Assembly: GCF_001612945.1 (NCBI RefSeq)
Contig: NZ_BDBK01000017.1
Span: 124,001-188,000 of the forward strand
DNA length: 64,000 bases
Direction: 5' to 3'
DNA from: Nocardia inohanensis NBRC 100128
GTDB taxonomy: Bacteria > Actinomycetota > Actinomycetes > Mycobacteriales > Mycobacteriaceae
The notes beneath the pieces were generated by a model. The model did not search any database and was not told the DNA's origin. It was given only the letters and a program-made list of their open reading frames with translations. The position numbers and the translations under genes were made by a program. Positions 34,290-43,238 of this stretch are shown piece after piece; positions within the stretch are counted from its first letter, which is position 1; each line of letters begins with the position of its first letter.

Positions 34290-35591
34290 CTAGTCGATGA
34301 AGTTCTTGAGCTCGTGCACGAGCTTCTGGATGCGGCCCGAAAGGACCGGGGTGCCGAGCTGTTTGAAGCGCTCGCGGAACCACGGGTTCACGCTCTGATG
34401 GCCGGAGCTGTTGACCGAGCCGACCGGGATGAACTTCACCCCGGAGCGATGGACGGCCTCCATCGACTCGTACAGCTCCTGGCACTCCCATTCGTAGAAG
34501 TCGGAGATCCACACCATGACGGTGTTGGCCGGGTCTTCGATCTTGGGCTGGGCCAGGGTCATGGCGACGCGGCCGTCGGTGCCGCCGCCGAGCTGGGTGC
34601 GCAGCAGCACCTCGAACGGATCGTGCACCCAGGGACTGAGATCCAGGGCGTTGGTGTCGTAGGCGACCAGGTGCACATCCACCTTGGGCAGGCCCGCGAA
34701 GATCGAGGCCAGGATGGTGCAGTTCACCATGGCATCCACCATCGACCCGGACTGATCGACGACCACGATCATCTTGGCCGGGATGGTGCGTTTGGCGGTG
34801 TGCTTGTAGAACAGGCGATCGACGTAGAGGCGCTCGTCGTTCGGGTTCCAGTTGGGCAGGTTCTTCCAGATGGTCTTGTCGATATCCAGATTCCGCAGGA
34901 TGCGCTTGGGCGGCACCGAGCGGTCGACGGTGCCGACAGTGGTCTGCGCGACCTGGGTGCGCAGCACCTCGGCGACCTCGTCGACGAAGCGTTTGATGAG
35001 GGCTTTGGCATTGGCCAGGGCGACGCCGGACAGATTGTGCTTGTCGCGCAACAGTTGTTCGACCAGGGACATGCTCGGGGTGAGCTGACTGGCCAACTGC
35101 GGGTCGGCCAGCACCTCGCGCAGGCGCATGCGGTTGACCAGGTCGGCTTCCAGGTCGGCCAGCACCCCGCGCACGGATCCGGCCTGTTCGTCGCCGAGGC
35201 AGTGCTTCAACCATTTGGCATCGGATTGCCAGCCGGCCAGCTGGCCCGCGCTGACCGCGCCCGCGCCGGTGGCGAAGACGTTCAGCAGCAGCTTGGAAAC
35301 CAGTGCGGCGGTGCGCACATCGTTCGCGCCGATGCTCGTCTCGTCTTCGGTCGCTTCGGTTTCCGGCTTGTCCTCGGTGAAGTCGAGCTTTTCGAACTCG
35401 CCTCGCATCTCCGGGAAACGCTGCACCACGGTGTCGATGGACACGCCGGGATCGAGCACTGCCAGCGGCAGTCCCAGATCTTCGACGATGCCCGCGCTCG
35501 CGGACTCCAGGTTGGGCTGTTGATCGCCGCTGAAGACACCGGCCAGTAGCCGCCAGTACAGGATCTGGCGGCGCGTTTCATGATTCGTCAT
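34290..35591 (-). CDS. VWA-domain protein, partner of the MoxR ATPase
   Basis: The 433-aa protein has a helical N-terminal region of about 260 residues and a C-terminal von Willebrand A domain with an intact metal site: DQSGSM (Asp279, Ser281, Ser283), LGGGTDG and WISDFYEW. MoxR ATPases typically work with such a protein as adaptor. No signal peptide or membrane helix is visible, so it is cytosolic. ATG 35591 overlaps the DUF5691 stop (ATGA) and the gene ends 9 bp before the MoxR start, so stoichiometric expression is expected. Confidence 0.9.
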   Translation of the reverse strand: MTNHETRRQILYWRLLAGVFSGDQQPNLESASAGIVEDLGLPLAVLDPGVSIDTVVQRFPEMRGEFEKLDFTEDKPETEATEDETSIGANDVRTAALVSKLLLNVFATGAGAVSAGQLAGWQSDAKWLKHCLGDEQAGSVRGVLADLEADLVNRMRLREVLADPQLASQLTPSMSLVEQLLRDKHNLSGVALANAKALIKRFVDEVAEVLRTQVAQTTVGTVDRSVPPKRILRNLDIDKTIWKNLPNWNPNDERLYVDRLFYKHTAKRTIPAKMIVVVDQSGSMVDAMVNCTILASIFAGLPKVDVHLVAYDTNALDLSPWVHDPFEVLLRTQLGGGTDGRVAMTLAQPKIEDPANTVMVWISDFYEWECQELYESMEAVHRSGVKFIPVGSVNSSGHQSVNPWFRERFKQLGTPVLSGRIQKLVHELKNFID

Positions 35592-36967
35592 TTGCGCAGC
35601 AACCGTCCCGCGCGCTCGCGCAGCACCGCCACGGCATCGCCCGACTTGGCCTGTGCCTTGGCTATTTTCGGATCGGTGGGTCCGAGCGCCCAGTCGCCAC
35701 CGTGGATACCGGTGATCGCGCCCTTGACCTTGCGCTGCACGGCGAGCGGCCGCACCGACCAGCCGGCGGCGTCCCAGCGCAGCAGGGCGATCATGGCGCT
35801 GGAGTTGGTGACGGCGACCCGGGTGAGCGGGCCGCTGGACGGCAGTGCGTCGAGTTCGACGGGCAGCAGGTGACCGTCCAATTCCATTGCGCCGTCACGG
35901 AACCGGTACCCCTCGAGCAGAACCGGTTCGGCGATGTGCACGGGATCACGGTCCAGCGGCGCGGTCGCCGGGGCCTGCGCCTGGTGCAACAGCACGGTCG
36001 CGGTGACGAACGGGTCGGCGGCCTCCCCGGCCTTCGCCCGTGCGTCGTGCCAGACCAGATCGCCGGTCGCGGCGAGCGGCATATCGGTGAGCTCCAGGGC
36101 CCGGTGCTCCGCCAGTGCGGAGAGCAACTGCGGATGGGCGCTCAGCAGCTGCCAGATCGCCGGTCCGACAATGGTGTCCACCTTGGCGGCGCTCACCGAT
36201 GCCCGTACCCGGCGCGCGGGTGCGTTCGCGCTCTCAAGCACGCCGTACACCTGTGCCTGTACGGCGGTGCCGTGCTCGTGCACGTCCACGCCGAGCGGCA
36301 GCAGTCGGCCGGAAACGGTCTCTGGCGCAGTGGATTCCGGGCCCCGCCAGGACAGCAGCAGGGCACGGGTCCACAGGTCCGCCCAGCGGCGGGCCGGAAT
36401 CCGGTCCATGGTGGCGATGGGCGAGGAAGCGCCGAGCTCGGCGGTGAAACCGTCCATCAGGACCGCGAGGCGGCGCAGCGCGGGTTCGTTGAGCAGGGCC
36501 TCCACGGTTTGATCCGCGGCGGCCACCAGGTCGTGGTCCACGCCGCGCCAGCCGGCGATGGCGAGCTCGCCCAGCCAGGCGCGGGAGCCTACGGCGAGCG
36601 GGCTCGGTGCGAGGTCGGCCGAACTGCTCGCCCACTCGGATCGATTGCGGCCCAACGCCGTATCCACCTGGGCTACCAGAGCGTCGTGCACCGCGCCGAG
36701 CAGGGCGGCGCGGGCGGCAGCCAGCGCGGAGAGCTGGTCCGCACCGATCGCACCGGTACCCAGCTTCGCCGCCGCTTCGGCGACGGGCGCCGCCAGCGGC
36801 GAACCCGCCACGGATCCCGCCAGCGCGGTCAGCGCCGCGGTCTGCCGTTCGGAGACCCGGGCGAAACCGTCCACCAGCGCATTGTCGAAGCCGTTCACCA
36901 CATCGAGCGTCTCCGTGACGCCCTCCGGTGAATTATCAAGCAGCGCGGTCAATTGCACGCCTCGCAT
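35588..36967 (-). CDS. DUF5691-family protein
   Basis: A 459-aa cytosolic protein, Ala/Leu-rich and mainly helical in the first two thirds (LAALAAARAALLGAVHDALV, ALRRLAVLMDGF) and more beta-like at the end (GYRFRDGAMELDGHLLPVEL). I see no catalytic motif. The family name is from its constant place between SWIM and VWA genes in such operons, and is a recollection rather than a search result. ATG 36967 overlaps the SWIM stop by 1 nt and its stop overlaps the VWA start. Confidence 0.65.
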   Translation of the reverse strand: MRGVQLTALLDNSPEGVTETLDVVNGFDNALVDGFARVSERQTAALTALAGSVAGSPLAAPVAEAAAKLGTGAIGADQLSALAAARAALLGAVHDALVAQVDTALGRNRSEWASSSADLAPSPLAVGSRAWLGELAIAGWRGVDHDLVAAADQTVEALLNEPALRRLAVLMDGFTAELGASSPIATMDRIPARRWADLWTRALLLSWRGPESTAPETVSGRLLPLGVDVHEHGTAVQAQVYGVLESANAPARRVRASVSAAKVDTIVGPAIWQLLSAHPQLLSALAEHRALELTDMPLAATGDLVWHDARAKAGEAADPFVTATVLLHQAQAPATAPLDRDPVHIAEPVLLEGYRFRDGAMELDGHLLPVELDALPSSGPLTRVAVTNSSAMIALLRWDAAGWSVRPLAVQRKVKGAITGIHGGDWALGPTDPKIAKAQAKSGDAVAVLRERAGRLLRK

Positions 36968-37476
36968 CAGCGTCCCACCCCCGCCGGAAACCATTGCAAT
37001 TCCGGAATCGCGGTCTCGCTGCCCGGCAGCTCCAAATACGCCAGATGCCGCAGGAACCGGCTGAACACAGCCGCGGCCGGAGCCGGATCGCGAGATCCCT
37101 TCAGGCACTGCGCAAGCCGCGCGCCCTCGGGCACTTCGACGCGCAGGAAACGCGCCACCCGATCCTGGCCGTACTGCAACACCGCTTCTTCGATCAGCGA
37201 ATCCAGATGCTTGCAGGCCCAGCCCTGGTTCAACCCGCCGCACGGCCGATTGTTGTTGGTGCTGCAACTGAGCCCGTGCGTCCCCGCCGTCACCGACGCC
37301 ACGTAGACCCGTGAGATATCGGAACCGCTCGACACCACGCCCTGGAGCCGTCCGTCGGCCAATTCGACGAAGGGCACCTTGTTCAGCTTACGCGGGGCTA
37401 CCGTCGGCGATACCCGCACTACAGAAGTACTTTCCCACTCCGGTGCATCCGGTGTGGCGCTCGGATTCGAGACCAT
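36967..37476 (-). CDS. SWIM-type zinc-finger protein
   Basis: A 169-aa protein with a putative zinc site Cys71, Cys79, Cys88 and His90 (CSTNNNRPCGGLNQGWACKH), the Cx(n)CxH ending typical of SWIM domains that bind nucleic acid or protein. The preceding strand RVYVASVTAGTHGLSC is also as in SWIM proteins. The C-terminal ~75 residues are helical. It is the first gene of the five-gene operon, so the promoter should lie in the 113 bp before it. Its role as recognition factor for the ATPase complex is an inference. Confidence 0.75.
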   Translation of the reverse strand: MVSNPSATPDAPEWESTSVVRVSPTVAPRKLNKVPFVELADGRLQGVVSSGSDISRVYVASVTAGTHGLSCSTNNNRPCGGLNQGWACKHLDSLIEEAVLQYGQDRVARFLRVEVPEGARLAQCLKGSRDPAPAAAVFSRFLRHLAYLELPGSETAIPELQWFPAGVGR

Positions 37477-37589
37477 CGTTCTCCCTCCCGGTCGATCACG
37501 ATGGCCATAAGGTATGCGACGGCACCGACAAGTGCCGCCGCGACCCCGAATCCGCTGGTAGTAGCCTTGGAATCCGCTGTGGCGGAAGG

Positions 37590-38579
37590 CTATTGCAGCG
37601 CCTTGTCCGCCCCGCGATGCAGCTCCACGGGCGCGGTATTGCGCGCGCCGGCCCGGTCGATCCCCTTGGCCGCCGGGTTGGCCAGCTCCAGCTGCGCCTT
37701 GCGATCGAAGAGCACCTTCGTCAGCACGCAGGCCAGGTTCGCGTCCAGGTTTTCGTGCACCAGCAACAGATTGGGCACCACTATGGTTCGCACGTCGGCG
37801 GCGAGCCCGTAGGTGGCCGCCGGGATGATGCCCTGCTCGTACACCGGGTTCACGGTGCGCATCTTGTCCAGCACATCCACGATATCCAGGAACTTCACCT
37901 TGTCCTTGGCGGTGGTGAACAGGTCGGTGATGCCCGGCGTGGGCAGGCCGCCCGACCAGAACAGGGCATCGATGGAGCCGTCCTTGATGCCGTCCACCGT
38001 CTTGGCCAGGTCCAGGCGCTGGGCCGAGATATCGGTCTCCGGGTCCAGACCGGCGGCCTTCAGCAATCGCTGTGCGATCACCTCGGTGCCGGATTTGGGT
38101 GAACCGGTGGAGACGCGTTTGCCGCGCAGATCGGCCAGGGAATTGATACCCGCGCCGTCGCGGACCACCACCTGCGTGTAATTGGTGTAGATCCGCGAAA
38201 TCGCTCGTACCGGTTGCTTTTCGGTGAAGCTGCCGGTGCCCATGGCCGCGTCGGCGGCGGAATCGGCGAGCGAGAACGCGAGTTGATAGGTGCCGGAGAC
38301 GAGTTGCTGAATGTTCTGTACCGATGCGCCCGTTTCGGAGGCGGTGGCCTTCACCTTCCCGCCGGTGGCATCGGAAATCTGTTCGGCATAGGCGTTTCCG
38401 AGCGCGAAGTACACGCCGGTCGCATTGCCGGTGGCGATGCCGATCCGCGTCTCCTGACTCACTTCGCAGGTGACCGCGCCGCCTTTGTCGGCCGCCGGCG
38501 CGTCCCGCCGGCCGCCGCAGCCCGTGAGCAAACCGGCTGAAACCAGCACGGCCACACCGATAGTCGCGTACTTCCGCAT
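37590..38579 (-). CDS. TAXI-family TRAP transporter solute-binding lipoprotein
   Basis: The 329-aa protein has a lipobox signal peptide (VAVLVSAGLLTGCGG). The mature part is TAXI-type: RIGIATGNATGVYFALGNAYAE at the start, AFSLADSAADAA, GKRVSTGSPKSGTEVIA and GIIPAATYGL. TAXI proteins bind carboxylates such as glutamate or 2-oxoglutarate and pass them to a fused DctQ-DctM permease. Such a permease gene lies 1 bp upstream on the same strand. ATG 38579 is preceded by AGGAGA. Confidence 0.9.
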   Translation of the reverse strand: MRKYATIGVAVLVSAGLLTGCGGRRDAPAADKGGAVTCEVSQETRIGIATGNATGVYFALGNAYAEQISDATGGKVKATASETGASVQNIQQLVSGTYQLAFSLADSAADAAMGTGSFTEKQPVRAISRIYTNYTQVVVRDGAGINSLADLRGKRVSTGSPKSGTEVIAQRLLKAAGLDPETDISAQRLDLAKTVDGIKDGSIDALFWSGGLPTPGITDLFTTAKDKVKFLDIVDVLDKMRTVNPVYEQGIIPAATYGLAADVRTIVVPNLLLVHENLDANLACVLTKVLFDRKAQLELANPAAKGIDRAGARNTAPVELHRGADKALQ

Positions 38580-38580
38580 A

Positions 38581-40695
38581 TCATTTCTCCTGTTCCACCG
38601 GCACCCCCGCCGGACGAGTTTCCGGTCGCTCCGCCGCTGCGTCCGGACCCGGTCGGCCGAACCGGGTGAGCGCGGCCGCGCCGGCGAGCAATGCGATGCC
38701 GATGCCGAGTGTGATCGGTGAGGGGTACAGCAGTGCGATACCCGCCGCGCCGGCCAATACCCGCGCCGTCGTATGCGCTTGCCCCACACCGAGAATCCAG
38801 CCGCCGGTGGCCATGGCGAGGGCGGCGACGCCGAGTGAGACCAGCGCGGTGACGGCCACGATGTCGAATGCCGATCCGCGTCCCAGCAATCGGTCGCCGG
38901 ATTCGGTGAGGACGAATACCAGCGGTACGAGGAATGCGGGCAGGGCATAGCGCAGCGTCTGCCACATGGTGGCCATCGGTCGGGCTCCGGTCACCGCCGC
39001 CGCACCCACCGCCGCGAGCGCTGTCGGCGGGGTGACTTCGGAGAGCACCGAGAAGTAGAAGACGAACATCGCCGTGGCAGGGGCGGATACGCCGAGGGTG
39101 AGCAGTGCGGGACCGATGATCGCCCACCCGATCACGAACGACGCGGTCACCGGAATGGCCAGCCCCAGCAAAGCCAACGCGACAGCGGCGAATACGACCG
39201 TGAACGCCAGCACCACGGTGGCATTGTCGGAAATCGCCGACGCGGCGCGCACCAGCAATGCGGCCAGCTGTGCGCCCAGCCCCGTCTTGGTGGTCATCGC
39301 CGTGATGATCCCGGCGGCCGCGCACACCGCCACCACGGGCAGTGCCGCGCGAATACCCATCGACAGCGCCGTGAACGTACCCGTCGCGAACTCCCGAAGG
39401 GTTCCGCGCTCCGGCGAATTACGCTGCCTCGCAAGTCGATCGACAATAGCGAGCAGGAACGTGAGCACGGTCGCGTACACCACCGCCCGAGTGGCGCTGA
39501 CCCCCATGACCAACAGCACCACGATGGCGATCAGTGACAGGAAGTGATATCCGAACCGTCCCAGCAATTTCCAGGCGGAGACTCGCTGGCCGATCTCGTC
39601 CCCGGGTTCGACCGCACGATGCGGGAACCGCCGCGCGTCGATCTCCACCGCCAGCAGAATCCCGAGGTAATACAGCAGCGTCGGAATGGTCGCCCACACC
39701 AGCACGCGCAGATACGAAACATCAAGGTACTCGGCAACAATGAACGCCGCCGCACCCAAAGTGGGCGGCGACAGAATCGCACCCACCCCGGCTGCGGCGA
39801 GCATCCCGCCGGCCTGCTCCGGCCGATATCCCGCCCGTCGCAGAATCGGCCAGGTCACCACCCCCGTACTCACCGCCGTAGCGGTCCCCGACCCCGAAAC
39901 CGTCCCCAGCAGAAACCCGGACGTGACCGCGGTCCGCCCCGCCGCACTCCGGGACTTCCGGAACAAAGCCACCGACAGGTCTACGAAAAACTTTGCCGCA
40001 CCCGAGAAGTCGAGCACCGCCCCATAAATAGTGAACAGCACGATATAGCTGGCAGCAACATCCAGTGGGGTTCCATAAAAGCCGCTACCCGAGTTGTACA
40101 ACGCATCCACGATCTGATCGAAATCAAGCCCCGCATGCGCGATAGACCAATGCTGCGGCAACAACCCGCCGTAATACCCATAAGCCAAGAAAGCCAAGCA
40201 CACCACCGGCAACACCCACCCGGTGGTTCTGCGACACGCTTCCAGGACAAGCAGCAACATGACCGCACCCATCGCCACGTCAACCGGATCGAGCAACCCC
40301 TGCCGATCCAGGAACGCGTTGTACCCACCCCCACCGGTGCCGATCGTGAAGGGCCACACCGGATATAGACACACCCCCACCGCCACAACGGCCAACACCC
40401 AATCGATGGCAGCCGGACCATCCATCCGATCCAGCCACCGCACCCCCACCCCCGAGCTGTAACTCAAGAACACCAGCGGCAGCGCACACCCCAGAAAGAT
40501 GACCAGAAAGTACTGGCTCCCCTGTGCCAACGGCCGAAACACCTGCCACAGCACCAGCACCGCGACAGCGAACGCGCAAACCGCTATCAGCCGCCCGGCC
40601 CACCCGGCCAACTGCCTGGCAGGCCGTTCCTCATCGTCGACCACCAGCTCGGCGGGCACCGCCGAATCCGGTCTCTCACCCTGCATCCCGGACAT
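38581..40695 (-). CDS. TRAP transporter fused permease (4TM + 12TM type)
   Basis: About 704 aa with some 17-18 hydrophobic segments. The first four helices correspond to the small DctQ part and the rest to the large DctM part: FLLGTVSGSGTATAVSTGVV, GVGAILSPPTLGAAAFIVAE and the second SEVTPPTALAAVGAAAVTGA, the two helix-break loops that form the substrate site. It imports a carboxylate driven by an ion gradient together with the TAXI lipoprotein encoded just downstream. The start may be ATG 40695 (MSGMQGE) or an in-frame ATG 11 codons earlier; neither has a strong ribosome binding site. Confidence 0.9.
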   Translation of the reverse strand: MSGMQGERPDSAVPAELVVDDEERPARQLAGWAGRLIAVCAFAVAVLVLWQVFRPLAQGSQYFLVIFLGCALPLVFLSYSSGVGVRWLDRMDGPAAIDWVLAVVAVGVCLYPVWPFTIGTGGGGYNAFLDRQGLLDPVDVAMGAVMLLLVLEACRRTTGWVLPVVCLAFLAYGYYGGLLPQHWSIAHAGLDFDQIVDALYNSGSGFYGTPLDVAASYIVLFTIYGAVLDFSGAAKFFVDLSVALFRKSRSAAGRTAVTSGFLLGTVSGSGTATAVSTGVVTWPILRRAGYRPEQAGGMLAAAGVGAILSPPTLGAAAFIVAEYLDVSYLRVLVWATIPTLLYYLGILLAVEIDARRFPHRAVEPGDEIGQRVSAWKLLGRFGYHFLSLIAIVVLLVMGVSATRAVVYATVLTFLLAIVDRLARQRNSPERGTLREFATGTFTALSMGIRAALPVVAVCAAAGIITAMTTKTGLGAQLAALLVRAASAISDNATVVLAFTVVFAAVALALLGLAIPVTASFVIGWAIIGPALLTLGVSAPATAMFVFYFSVLSEVTPPTALAAVGAAAVTGARPMATMWQTLRYALPAFLVPLVFVLTESGDRLLGRGSAFDIVAVTALVSLGVAALAMATGGWILGVGQAHTTARVLAGAAGIALLYPSPITLGIGIALLAGAAALTRFGRPGPDAAAERPETRPAGVPVEQEK

Positions 40696-40758
40696 GCGCG
40701 AAACATACCGCCGTCCCGGATTCCACACTCCGGTATTCGATCAACGCCGAATAAACGC

Positions 40759-40986
40759 CTACCCCCGCGCCCCGGTCTCGGGCACCTCATCAACCCAACC
40801 CCACCCCGCCGCCACCGCGATCCCCATCAACTGCGCCCGCGCCCCACAAGCCGAGCTCGTAGTCCCTTGCCCCGCAATACAGTTACGATGCGGGAACATC
40901 AACGCCTGCACAGACCGCGAGAACGCCAGCGCCTGCGAATCCTCCGGCAATCGCTCGTGCCGAACCCGAGAAACCGTATAGGTCAT
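40759..40986 (-). CDS. Hypothetical small protein, 75 aa
   Basis: No family recognised. The product starts TYTVSRVRHERLPEDSQALA, has two cysteines (NCIAGQG, SSACGAR) and ends in a Trp-containing acidic tail. The ATG at 40986 has GGGTGA 6 nt upstream. It lies 6 bp after the small membrane-protein gene at 40993, so the two are probably one transcript, opposite the DUF5753 regulator. Composition supports coding, but function is unknown. Confidence 0.5.
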   Translation of the reverse strand: MTYTVSRVRHERLPEDSQALAFSRSVQALMFPHRNCIAGQGTTSSACGARAQLMGIAVAAGWGWVDEVPETGARG

Positions 40987-40992
40987 CGTGAT

Positions 40993-41202
40993 TCACCCGG
41001 CTCGATGCTGGGCATGATGCCGTCGTCCGGATCCGCTGCCGTCTGCCCGGATATAGATATATCCGCCTCCAGTGAGGGCGAGTCGGAGAAATCGGGCATC
41101 ACCGTCCGACCGGTTGTTTAAATAGTCCCCGGCAAATCCCCAAATTGCAATGATGGCGCAAGCTGCCGCCAGTGCAACGAGTGTGATTGTCTCCCAAGAC
41201 AT
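40993..41202 (-). CDS. Small membrane protein, 69 aa
   Basis: One N-terminal hydrophobic helix (ITLVALAAACAIIAIWGFAG) followed by a polar, Arg/Gly-rich tail. The ribosome binding site AGGAGG, 5-6 nt before ATG 41202, is among the best in the window and supports a real gene. It is divergent from the XRE/DUF5753 gene and precedes the 75-aa gene on the same strand. No function can be assigned. Confidence 0.6.
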   Translation of the reverse strand: MSWETITLVALAAACAIIAIWGFAGDYLNNRSDGDARFLRLALTGGGYIYIRADGSGSGRRHHAQHRAG

Positions 41203-41360
41203 TACAGCCTCCTGTCGATGTCGATTCGAGCGCTCGTCAGCTCAGTAGACACCTGCGGCAGCAGTTTTGGGACTTTCAGCTGGCAATTGATGTGGAATAT
41301 CATGGACTTCCAGCCTGGACTACTCCAGATAGGCGATTCCCAGATAGTGAGGCTAATGAA

Positions 41361-42260
41361 ATGCCTGCTACATCGCTTCCCAGAAGAACGCTCGGACCGC
41401 TGCTTCGTGAATATCGAATACGGGCAAAGAAGGGTCAGTTATCGGCGAGTCTGCACATCGAGATCTCGCCCCAGGGGATCAGCCGTCTGGAGGACGGCCA
41501 CAAGATCAAGATCGCGACCTCCCAACTGAAGGACCTTCTGGACCTCTACCAGGTGACGGAGGGAGAGCGTGAGCTGGTTCTCGGTTTGTGGGATGAAATC
41601 AAGCGTCAGGAGCAGATCGCGAAACGGTCTGGCACCGCGAAGGGTTGGTGGCGCGCTTACGAAGACCAGTTGTTGCCCAACTTCGACTACTACCTCTCCT
41701 TGGAGTCGGCGACAGACCACATGACGACGCATCAGCTCGTGCTTGTGCCCGGATTGCTCCAAACTCCCGACTATCGTCGTGCTCTCATCAAGGGCTACGA
41801 GCCCGACCTGTCAGCGGTCGATGTGGAGCGCCGACTTGAACTCGCGACCCGCCGCCAGGCGAAACTCCAGGACGAATCGTTCCGGCTGGATGTCCTGATT
41901 TCCGAAGCGGTACTTCGTCACGAAGCAGGTGGGCCCGCGGTGATGGCCGCGCAACTCCGTCGCCTCGTCGAGCCTGCCGATCGCGCGACCGTCTCTGTGC
42001 GCGTGGTGCCCTTCCAGACCGGCGCGCACCCCGGTCTCGTTGTCCTCTCCTTCAGCCTGCTCGAATTCCCGCCGCTCACAAGCCGATTGGTGCAACCACC
42101 GGTCATCTACACCGAGGGCGCAGAAGGCGGTCTCTATTTGGAGCGGGAGGATGTGATCGGGCGATATCGCCGGGCGATCGGTGGGATCGAAGCGGTAGCG
42201 TTGAACGAGGAAGACACCAGAGACCTGGTGCTGGCCATCGCAAAGGAGTATGCGGCGTGA
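41361..42260 (+). CDS. XRE-type regulator with DUF5753 domain
   Basis: N-terminal HTH at residues 5-60 (LGPLLREYRIRAKKGQLSAS, ISPQGISRLEDGHKIK), then the DUF5753 domain: MTTHQLVLVPGLLQTPDYRR, RLVEPADRATVSVRVVPFQT and the C-terminal VIYTEGAEGGLYLERED. This two-part protein is found in many copies in Streptomyces and Nocardia, nearly always with a DUF397 gene, where such pairs affect development or secondary metabolism. The start ATG 41361 is chosen for its GAGG site and for the normal 299-aa length. Its stop overlaps the DUF397 start (GTGA). Confidence 0.9.
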   Translation: MPATSLPRRTLGPLLREYRIRAKKGQLSASLHIEISPQGISRLEDGHKIKIATSQLKDLLDLYQVTEGERELVLGLWDEIKRQEQIAKRSGTAKGWWRAYEDQLLPNFDYYLSLESATDHMTTHQLVLVPGLLQTPDYRRALIKGYEPDLSAVDVERRLELATRRQAKLQDESFRLDVLISEAVLRHEAGGPAVMAAQLRRLVEPADRATVSVRVVPFQTGAHPGLVVLSFSLLEFPPLTSRLVQPPVIYTEGAEGGLYLEREDVIGRYRRAIGGIEAVALNEEDTRDLVLAIAKEYAA

Positions 42261-42451
42261 CCGTGAATCCGCCCACCGCAGAGTGGTTCAAGTCCAGCAA
42301 GTCACCCCAGGGCAGCGAGTGCTTCGAAGCCCGCTTCGATGCCGACCGAGTCGGCATCCGCGACTCGAAGGACCACGGCCGAGGCCCCGAACTGTGGTTC
42401 ACGCCCGCCCAGTGGGACACCTTCCTGCGCAGCAATATCTGGAATCGCTGA
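42257..42451 (+). CDS. DUF397-domain protein
   Basis: A 64-aa protein with the family pattern WFKSSKSPQGSECFEARF, VGIRDSKDHGRGPELWFTPAQWDTFL. DUF397 proteins are small partners of DUF5753-type regulators and may act like an antitoxin or anti-regulator. GTG 42257 overlaps the regulator stop by 4 nt, so the two are made together. Confidence 0.92.
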   Translation: MTVNPPTAEWFKSSKSPQGSECFEARFDADRVGIRDSKDHGRGPELWFTPAQWDTFLRSNIWNR

Positions 42452-42474
42452 CCGGCCGGTCAGCAGGTAGCCTT

Positions 42475-42534
42475 TTGCTCCACTATCCGGTCCTGATGTG
42501 CGTTTTCTGCCGAAATCGCGTGAAAGTGGAGCAA
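42475..42534. repeat. 10-bp inverted repeat with 40-bp spacer
   Basis: ttgctccact at 42475-42484 and its exact complement agtggagcaa at 42525-42534, upstream of the membrane-protein gene at 42545. The right arm holds the GGAG that may serve as ribosome binding site. It may be a two-site operator or an mRNA stem. Confidence 0.5.
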
Positions 42535-42544
42535 GAGACTACCG

Positions 42545-43159
42545 ATGGCAGACTTCTATCCACCTGCCTCGCAGCGTATTCGGCCCTCACTATGGTGGAT
42601 CGGGCTCGGGGTGCTGGCGATACTGGCGGGCGTTATCGGGGCGATCGTGGTGGGGGCCGGCGAGATCACCGGCTGGCGGGACCAGGTGCAGGGCTTCGAG
42701 CGGGTTGCGGTGCCCGGGTCGGGGGAGCTGCATTTGGCGGCGGATCACGATTACACGGGGTATTTCGAGTTCGGTGGGGCGAGTGAGTTCGAATTGTCGG
42801 ACGAGGTTTCGGTGACCATCACCGATCCGGGCGGGCGGCAGGTCGCGTTGCGCGATTACGGGACGAGCGAGTCCTATCAGATCAATGAGCTGGAAGGGCG
42901 GGCCGAGTTCACCTTTCACGCGGAGCAGGCCGGAAGCTACCGGCTCACAGCGACCGGGAGCCGTGGCGTGACCGTGGCAGTCGGATCGAAGATGGCGACT
43001 TCGCTCGGGTGGAGCATTCTGCTGCCGTTCCTGATCGGCGGCGGTGGGTTAGTTGTCGGCGCGGCGGTTGTGGTGGGCGTGATCGTGCTTCGCGAACGGT
43101 CGCGGCGGCGGAGCGGGCACGGTGGCGGACCGTTCTTTCCGCCCGGTCACTGGATGTGA
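42545..43159 (+). CDS. Membrane protein of unknown function, two helices with an extracytoplasmic domain
   Basis: A 204-aa protein with helix 1 at about residues 15-40 (LWWIGLGVLAILAGVIGAIV), an extracytoplasmic beta-rich domain of about 100 residues (GELHLAADHDYTGYFEF, GRAEFTFHAEQAGSYRLTAT) and helix 2 at about 155-185, then a basic Gly/Pro-rich tail. The middle domain resembles a small beta-sandwich, perhaps ligand-binding. GGAG in the inverted repeat lies before ATG 42545. No family name is known to me. Confidence 0.65.
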   Translation: MADFYPPASQRIRPSLWWIGLGVLAILAGVIGAIVVGAGEITGWRDQVQGFERVAVPGSGELHLAADHDYTGYFEFGGASEFELSDEVSVTITDPGGRQVALRDYGTSESYQINELEGRAEFTFHAEQAGSYRLTATGSRGVTVAVGSKMATSLGWSILLPFLIGGGGLVVGAAVVVGVIVLRERSRRRSGHGGGPFFPPGHWM

Positions 43160-43238
43160 CGGGCACGGTACGGTCGGGGGACGGAGCTTGCACGGACGGG
43201 AGCCGCCGGGTGCCCGCCCCCGGGCGAAACCGCTTCGG

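Noticed and set aside
37477..37589. Open minus-strand frame after the TAXI stop with a membrane-helix-like stretch (GVAAALVGAVAYLMAIVI)
   Set aside because: No start codon before the helix and weak third-position bias; probably chance.
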